A stretch of DNA of 64,000 bases from Oscillospiraceae bacterium (GTDB lineage Bacteria; Bacillota; Clostridia; Oscillospirales; Ruminococcaceae), in contig JAJQDP010000005.1 in assembly GCA_021202155.1 (NCBI GenBank), positions 1 through 64,000 of the forward strand, given 5' to 3'. Below are positions 60,882-64,000 of this stretch, piece after piece. The translations under genes and the position numbers were made by a program. A model generated the notes under the pieces. It was not told where the DNA came from and did no database searches. It was given only the letters and a program-made list of their open reading frames with translations. Position 1 is the stretch's first letter; each line of letters begins with the position of its first letter.

Positions 60882-60910
60882 ATTATAGCCCTAAATGGCG
60901 GGGATGTCAA
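60882..60910 (-). promoter_or_regulatory. Consensus promoter of the ruvCAB run
   Basis: Minus-strand TTGACA (60905-60910), 17 bases, TATAAT (60882-60887). No LexA box is visible. Confidence 0.8.
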
Positions 60911-60987
60911 GCTTAAGTTATGGTAGTGCACGGTGATGACGTGCCGAAATATTCCTTTCGTATCTCCTACATAACTCGAAAAAGTCA

Positions 60988-61031
60988 TTGACAATATCGG
61001 ATATATCGTGTATAATAGTATCGTAGAGTAA
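60988..61031 (+). promoter_or_regulatory. higBA promoter with iterated TATCG half-sites
   Basis: TTGACA (60988-60993), 17 bases, TATAAT (61011-61016). TATCGGATA, TATCGTGTA and TATCGTAGA lie in and around the core promoter, a probable operator for the HTH antitoxin. Confidence 0.7.
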
Positions 61032-61046
61032 ATGCGGGGGATAAGT

Positions 61047-61415
61047 ATGGGAAAAATAACGATTGAATTTTACAGTTTGCAAGATGGAACAGAACCTGTA
61101 AAAGATTTTCTTATGAGTCTTGACGTGAAAATGCGAGCGAAAATGTTGCGCTCTATTGCCTTTTTAGAGGCAAATGGTGCTGATGCAAGAGAACCCGTTT
61201 CAAAGCATCTCGGCGACGGTATATTTGAATTAAGAGCCCAATTTGGAAACAATGTAACGAGGGTGTTGTACTTCTTCTTTGTAGGAAATAAGGCAATCCT
61301 GACAAATGGATTTATAAAGAAAACGCAGAAAACACCAATCTCAGAAATCGACAAGGCAAAACGCTATAGAGCAGAGTATGCAAGCAGGGAGGATAACAAT
61401 GACCAACTTCGATGA
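61047..61415 (+). CDS. higB: HigB/RelE-like toxin (phage Gp49-like)
   Basis: A 122-residue toxin of the Gp49/HigB family, related to RelE mRNA interferases that act at the ribosome. Typical segments are ITIEFYSLQDGTEPVKDFL, the middle KHLGDGIFELRAQFGNNVTRVLYFF and NGFIKKTQKTP, the latter two holding the basic residues expected for RNA cleavage. ATG at 61047 lies six bases after GGGGGA. The antitoxin gene overlaps its end by 17 bases, in the toxin-first order of higBA. Confidence 0.93.
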   Translation: MGKITIEFYSLQDGTEPVKDFLMSLDVKMRAKMLRSIAFLEANGADAREPVSKHLGDGIFELRAQFGNNVTRVLYFFFVGNKAILTNGFIKKTQKTPISEIDKAKRYRAEYASREDNNDQLR

Positions 61416-61695
61416 TTTCTTGAATGAACAACTGAAAGATCCGGAATTCAAGGCAGAATATGATGCCCTTGAAGCGGAATATTCATTAATGCAGGCGATA
61501 ATAGATGCAAGACGCGAGAGCGGTATCACTCAGAATGAGCTTTCTAAACGTACTGGCATTTCTCAGAGCGATATAAGCAAGTTTGAGTGCGGGAACGGCA
61601 ACCCTTCCATAAAAACGCTGAAACGCCTTGCTGCCGGTATGAACATGAGTCTGAAAATTGAGTTCAAGCCGTTGCCAAGCAGTCAGATTCAATAA
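61399..61695 (+). CDS. higA: HigA-like XRE-family antitoxin
   Basis: A 98-residue antitoxin with an N-terminal toxin-binding part (FDDFLNEQLKDPEFKAEYDA) and an XRE helix-turn-helix (ESGITQNELSKRTGISQSDI, SKFECGNGNPSIKTLKRLA). ATG at 61399 follows GGGAGG by six bases. It should neutralise HigB and repress the promoter at 60988. A terminator follows. Confidence 0.94.
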   Translation: MTNFDDFLNEQLKDPEFKAEYDALEAEYSLMQAIIDARRESGITQNELSKRTGISQSDISKFECGNGNPSIKTLKRLAAGMNMSLKIEFKPLPSSQIQ

Positions 61696-61713
61696 TGATA
61701 TTTTCAGTCGGTC

Positions 61714-61737
61714 GCTCCCCACATGGGGAGCATTTTT
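61714..61737 (+). terminator. Terminator of higBA
   Basis: GCTCCCCA/TGGGGAGC stem with a two-base gap, followed by ATTTTTC. Confidence 0.88.
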
Positions 61738-61801
61738 CTTTCGCAAAAACATACTTGCTTGGTACAGTCAAATCGTCTTTTCAAAAATTGATTTCTTTTC
61801 C

Positions 61802-61830
61802 TTGACAACTGTCTCATAATCCGTTATAAT
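61802..61830 (+). promoter_or_regulatory. Consensus promoter of comEC
   Basis: TTGACA (61802-61807), 17 bases, TATAAT (61825-61830). Confidence 0.8.
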
Positions 61831-61862
61831 ATTACCATCACAAAATGAAAGGAAGTGTTCGT

Positions 61863-63851
61863 ATGCGGCATGAAGCTATGGTGGCTTCTGGTGGCGCATT
61901 GGCGGGGCTTCTCTTTTGTTTCTGTGCGGATTTGCCGATGAGAATTGCGTTTATAGCTATCTCAGCGGCTCTTTTTATTTCGGGTCTCCTTCTTTTGACG
62001 GGAAAATTGCGCAAAGCGGTTTCGACCGCTTTTTTATTTATGCTCATTTTCGGAATCTACGGAACTGTCTGGCACTATGTCAGAGTCGACCGGCTTACTG
62101 CTCTTTCGGGAGAGACGGTCACCGTCTCAGGAATCGTCACCGACTGCGATGATAGCGACTACGCCGAGGTTACAGTGAGCGGCAATATCGGCGGAGTTCG
62201 CGGCAAGGTTGTCGTGTATCTCAGCGGCGTCAGCGTCTCCTCCGGCGACAGAATCACATTCGAGGCGACCGTTTCGGAGCTTTCCGACAGTGGAATTTTC
62301 AACGCCGAGTCCTACTACTACCCGAAAGGGATTTTCGTCCGTTGCAGTCAGACCGGCGAAGTTATCGTCGATAAAGCCACCGGAATCTACGCGCTCTATG
62401 GAGAGATTCGTGACATGCGTGAGAAGCTGACTACCACCTTCTGCTCGTATGTCGGGCTCGACGAGGGTCAGCTTCTTTCAAGTATGCTCTGCGGAAGGAG
62501 CGAGAGCCTTGATGACTCGGTCAGGATTTCCCTCAACCGAAGCGGAATCGGTCATCTCTTGGCTGTTTCCGGTCTCCACGTCAGCATCGTGGCGGCTCTG
62601 GTCGCCTTCTTACTCAGACTTCTCAGAGCTCCAAGACCTGTCACATTCGCCGTTTCGGAAGCGATAATGGCTCTCTTCGTCGTCTTTTCCGGGATGAGAA
62701 CATCAGCGGTTCGGGCGTTTGTCATGATGACAATCTACCTCTTCTCGTTCATAATCCGGCGGGAGTTCGACGCAGAATCGGCTCTTGGAGTCACAATTAT
62801 TGCCATGCTCGCAGTCTCGCCCTACAGCGTGATAGACGGCTCATTTCTGCTCTCAATCTCGGGAGTTTTCGGAATCAGTGTCGCCGCGCCTGCTGTGTCG
62901 AAAGCCTTCGGAATAAGAGGAAAGCTCCCGCGCACGGCAATGTCCGCCATATGTGCCTGGTTTTGCATCCTCCCCGTTTCGGTGTTCATCTTTGACGAGA
63001 TTTCCTTCGTCTCAGTCCTCACAAATGTAGTGCTGACGCCGTTTTGTACCACGGCACTCGTCCTGTCACTCATATTTGCGGCGACGGGAACTCCCGCGGC
63101 ACTGTCGTTCCTGATAGAAATCGCCGGATTCATCGCAAGATGGGTGATAAAAATCTGCGGATTCATAAGCGACCTCGGCTTCACATATGTGCCGGTGAAA
63201 TTCGCCGCTGTCCCGATTCTTGTATTGTCTCTCGCAATAGCTGTGGCTCTGATTCTCATAATCTCAAAGAATGTCCGGCTGGCGTCGTTTTCTGCGCTTG
63301 CGGCATTCTGCGCGACTCTCGCTCTCATGTTCGTTTTGGGAGCAACCGACTCGGGGACTACTCACTTAAGAATACTTTCCGATGGCGACGGCTATCTCGT
63401 CGCCGTGGTTCAGGGTGGAGAGTGCGTCGCGGTCGACTCTGACGGCTCATATGGGAGTAATTTAGGCTATATTCTCTCCGAAGAGGGCATCACCGCGGTC
63501 GACGCGGTCGCAATCTTAAGTAACGGTGTCGCGAACTATCCGTCCTATCTGAGCCTGTCGGTCTCTCCCGACATCATTCTCTTCGACACAACCGCCTCAA
63601 CGAAAAGTACCGCTGAAACCGAACTTCTCAAGCTCACCGATGGCACGACCCTCACCCTCGGTGATGCCGAGCTTCTTCTGTCAGGCGACCAGACCACCGT
63701 CACCATCGGCGATAAAACCATCACTGTCACCGAGTCGACCATCCCGGAAGACGGGTATTATATTTACATTGCAAACGGCGTCTGTGTGACGAATCTTTAT
63801 GGCGAGGTCATGGTGGCGACGGATGGGGCGGAGATTGAGCTGACAAAATAA
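61863..63851 (+). CDS. comEC: ComEC/Rec2-type protein with degenerate metallo-beta-lactamase domain
   Basis: A 662-residue membrane protein with the N-terminal DUF4131 region (residues about 1-170) and the Competence domain: ISLNRSGIGHLLAVSGLHVSIVA is its hallmark, followed by eight or so helices including GMRTSAVRAFVMM. The C-terminal 160 residues occupy the place of the metallo-beta-lactamase domain but lack the HxHxDH zinc motif; the matching stretch reads VAILSNGVANYPSY. DNA-channel function could persist without the nuclease. ATG at 61863 follows AAGGAAG by seven bases. It has its own promoter and terminator, apart from any comEA. Confidence 0.88.
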   Translation: MRHEAMVASGGALAGLLFCFCADLPMRIAFIAISAALFISGLLLLTGKLRKAVSTAFLFMLIFGIYGTVWHYVRVDRLTALSGETVTVSGIVTDCDDSDYAEVTVSGNIGGVRGKVVVYLSGVSVSSGDRITFEATVSELSDSGIFNAESYYYPKGIFVRCSQTGEVIVDKATGIYALYGEIRDMREKLTTTFCSYVGLDEGQLLSSMLCGRSESLDDSVRISLNRSGIGHLLAVSGLHVSIVAALVAFLLRLLRAPRPVTFAVSEAIMALFVVFSGMRTSAVRAFVMMTIYLFSFIIRREFDAESALGVTIIAMLAVSPYSVIDGSFLLSISGVFGISVAAPAVSKAFGIRGKLPRTAMSAICAWFCILPVSVFIFDEISFVSVLTNVVLTPFCTTALVLSLIFAATGTPAALSFLIEIAGFIARWVIKICGFISDLGFTYVPVKFAAVPILVLSLAIAVALILIISKNVRLASFSALAAFCATLALMFVLGATDSGTTHLRILSDGDGYLVAVVQGGECVAVDSDGSYGSNLGYILSEEGITAVDAVAILSNGVANYPSYLSLSVSPDIILFDTTASTKSTAETELLKLTDGTTLTLGDAELLLSGDQTTVTIGDKTITVTESTIPEDGYYIYIANGVCVTNLYGEVMVATDGAEIELTK

Positions 63852-63881
63852 AAAAGCGAAGCAGACTGGTGCTCCGCTTTC
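63851..63881. terminator. Bidirectional terminator between comEC and the right-edge gene
   Basis: AAAGCG-AGCA pairs with TGCT-CGCTTT around a six-base loop; A-rich on the left and TTTCTT on the right. Confidence 0.75.
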
Positions 63882-63888
63882 TTAATAT

Positions 63889-64000
63889 TCAGCTCCATCC
63901 AAGTAGCCAATCTATCACACCCACCGATTTTATCCCATCATAAGAATTGTCCAAACCGGTATTCAGCGACAGAACGATCTTTTCATAATTATCTCCTATT
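63889..64000 (-). CDS. 3' end of a gene running off the right edge (possible AAA ATPase)
   Basis: The last 36 residues of a minus-strand gene, in part EKIVLSLNTGLDNSYDGIKS and then VGVIDWLLGWS before TGA. The sequence is clearly coding. The ending, a strand with VLSLNTG followed by GIKSVGVIDWLL, resembles the C-terminus of COG1373/AAA_14 ATPases, of which two other members lie in this window. The start and main domains are outside the window, so this is tentative. Confidence 0.5.
   Translation of the reverse strand, partial: IGDNYEKIVLSLNTGLDNSYDGIKSVGVIDWLLGWS

Overview
This window looks like a chromosomal segment of a spore-forming Clostridia member, probably an Oscillospiraceae-like gut anaerobe. 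The evidence is an intact spoIVB, a Firmicutes-type L27 with a cleavable N-terminus next to its protease Prp, Mini-RNase III, an ECF A1-A2-T-truA cluster, a ClpE-type unfoldase, many promoters close to TTGACA-N17-TATAAT, and strong GGAGG ribosome sites. The taxon is inferred; no rRNA gene is present. I see no prophage, insertion sequence or transposase.

Layout. 0.1-6.4 kb: alcohol and aldehyde dehydrogenases, a P-loop kinase-like protein, a lipoprotein, DUF1934, murI and two small membrane proteins. 6.6-12.6 kb: spoIVB, a GH94 disaccharide phosphorylase, recQ and an orphan RelB-like antitoxin. 12.6-25.2 kb: a small two-gene operon, two short RNA-like units, then a complete type I-C CRISPR-Cas locus. 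The array has 45 full repeats plus one degenerate terminal repeat. Array and cas genes (cas3-5-8c-7-4-1-2) all read on the minus strand, so the leader lies between cas2 and the array. A 54-codon reading frame overlaps the cas2 stop by ATGA.

25.3-34 kb is an accessory block: tRNA-Ser(CGA), a COG1373 ATPase, a LexA-controlled small gene, an SDR, a Y-family polymerase with a YolD-like partner, then three adjacent genes encoding a papain-like/Tudor-like protein, a macrodomain protein and a vWA protein. 34-44 kb: nitroreductase, prmA, an ECF S component, an MFS exporter with a structured 5' UTR, a four-gene redox/membrane cluster, a second COG1373 ATPase, and a PBECR4-like nuclease gene placed directly behind a terminated structured RNA.

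44-64 kb is mostly housekeeping on the minus strand: yebC, mrnC, obg, rpmA-prp-rplU with an L21 leader, ClpE-type ATPase, CvpA and DUF5711 proteins, truA-ecfT-ecfA2-ecfA1, a methyltransferase, a GlmM-like mutase with altered catalytic motifs, and ruvB-ruvA-ruvC. It is followed on the plus strand by higBA and comEC, and by the 3' end of another gene at the right edge.

Three families of short non-coding repeats are scattered between genes. Copies supply the stop codon or C-terminal tail of murI, prmA and ecfA1, and in one case the -35 box of a promoter. Promoter and hairpin calls were made by eye, and protein families were assigned from recognised motifs without database searches.
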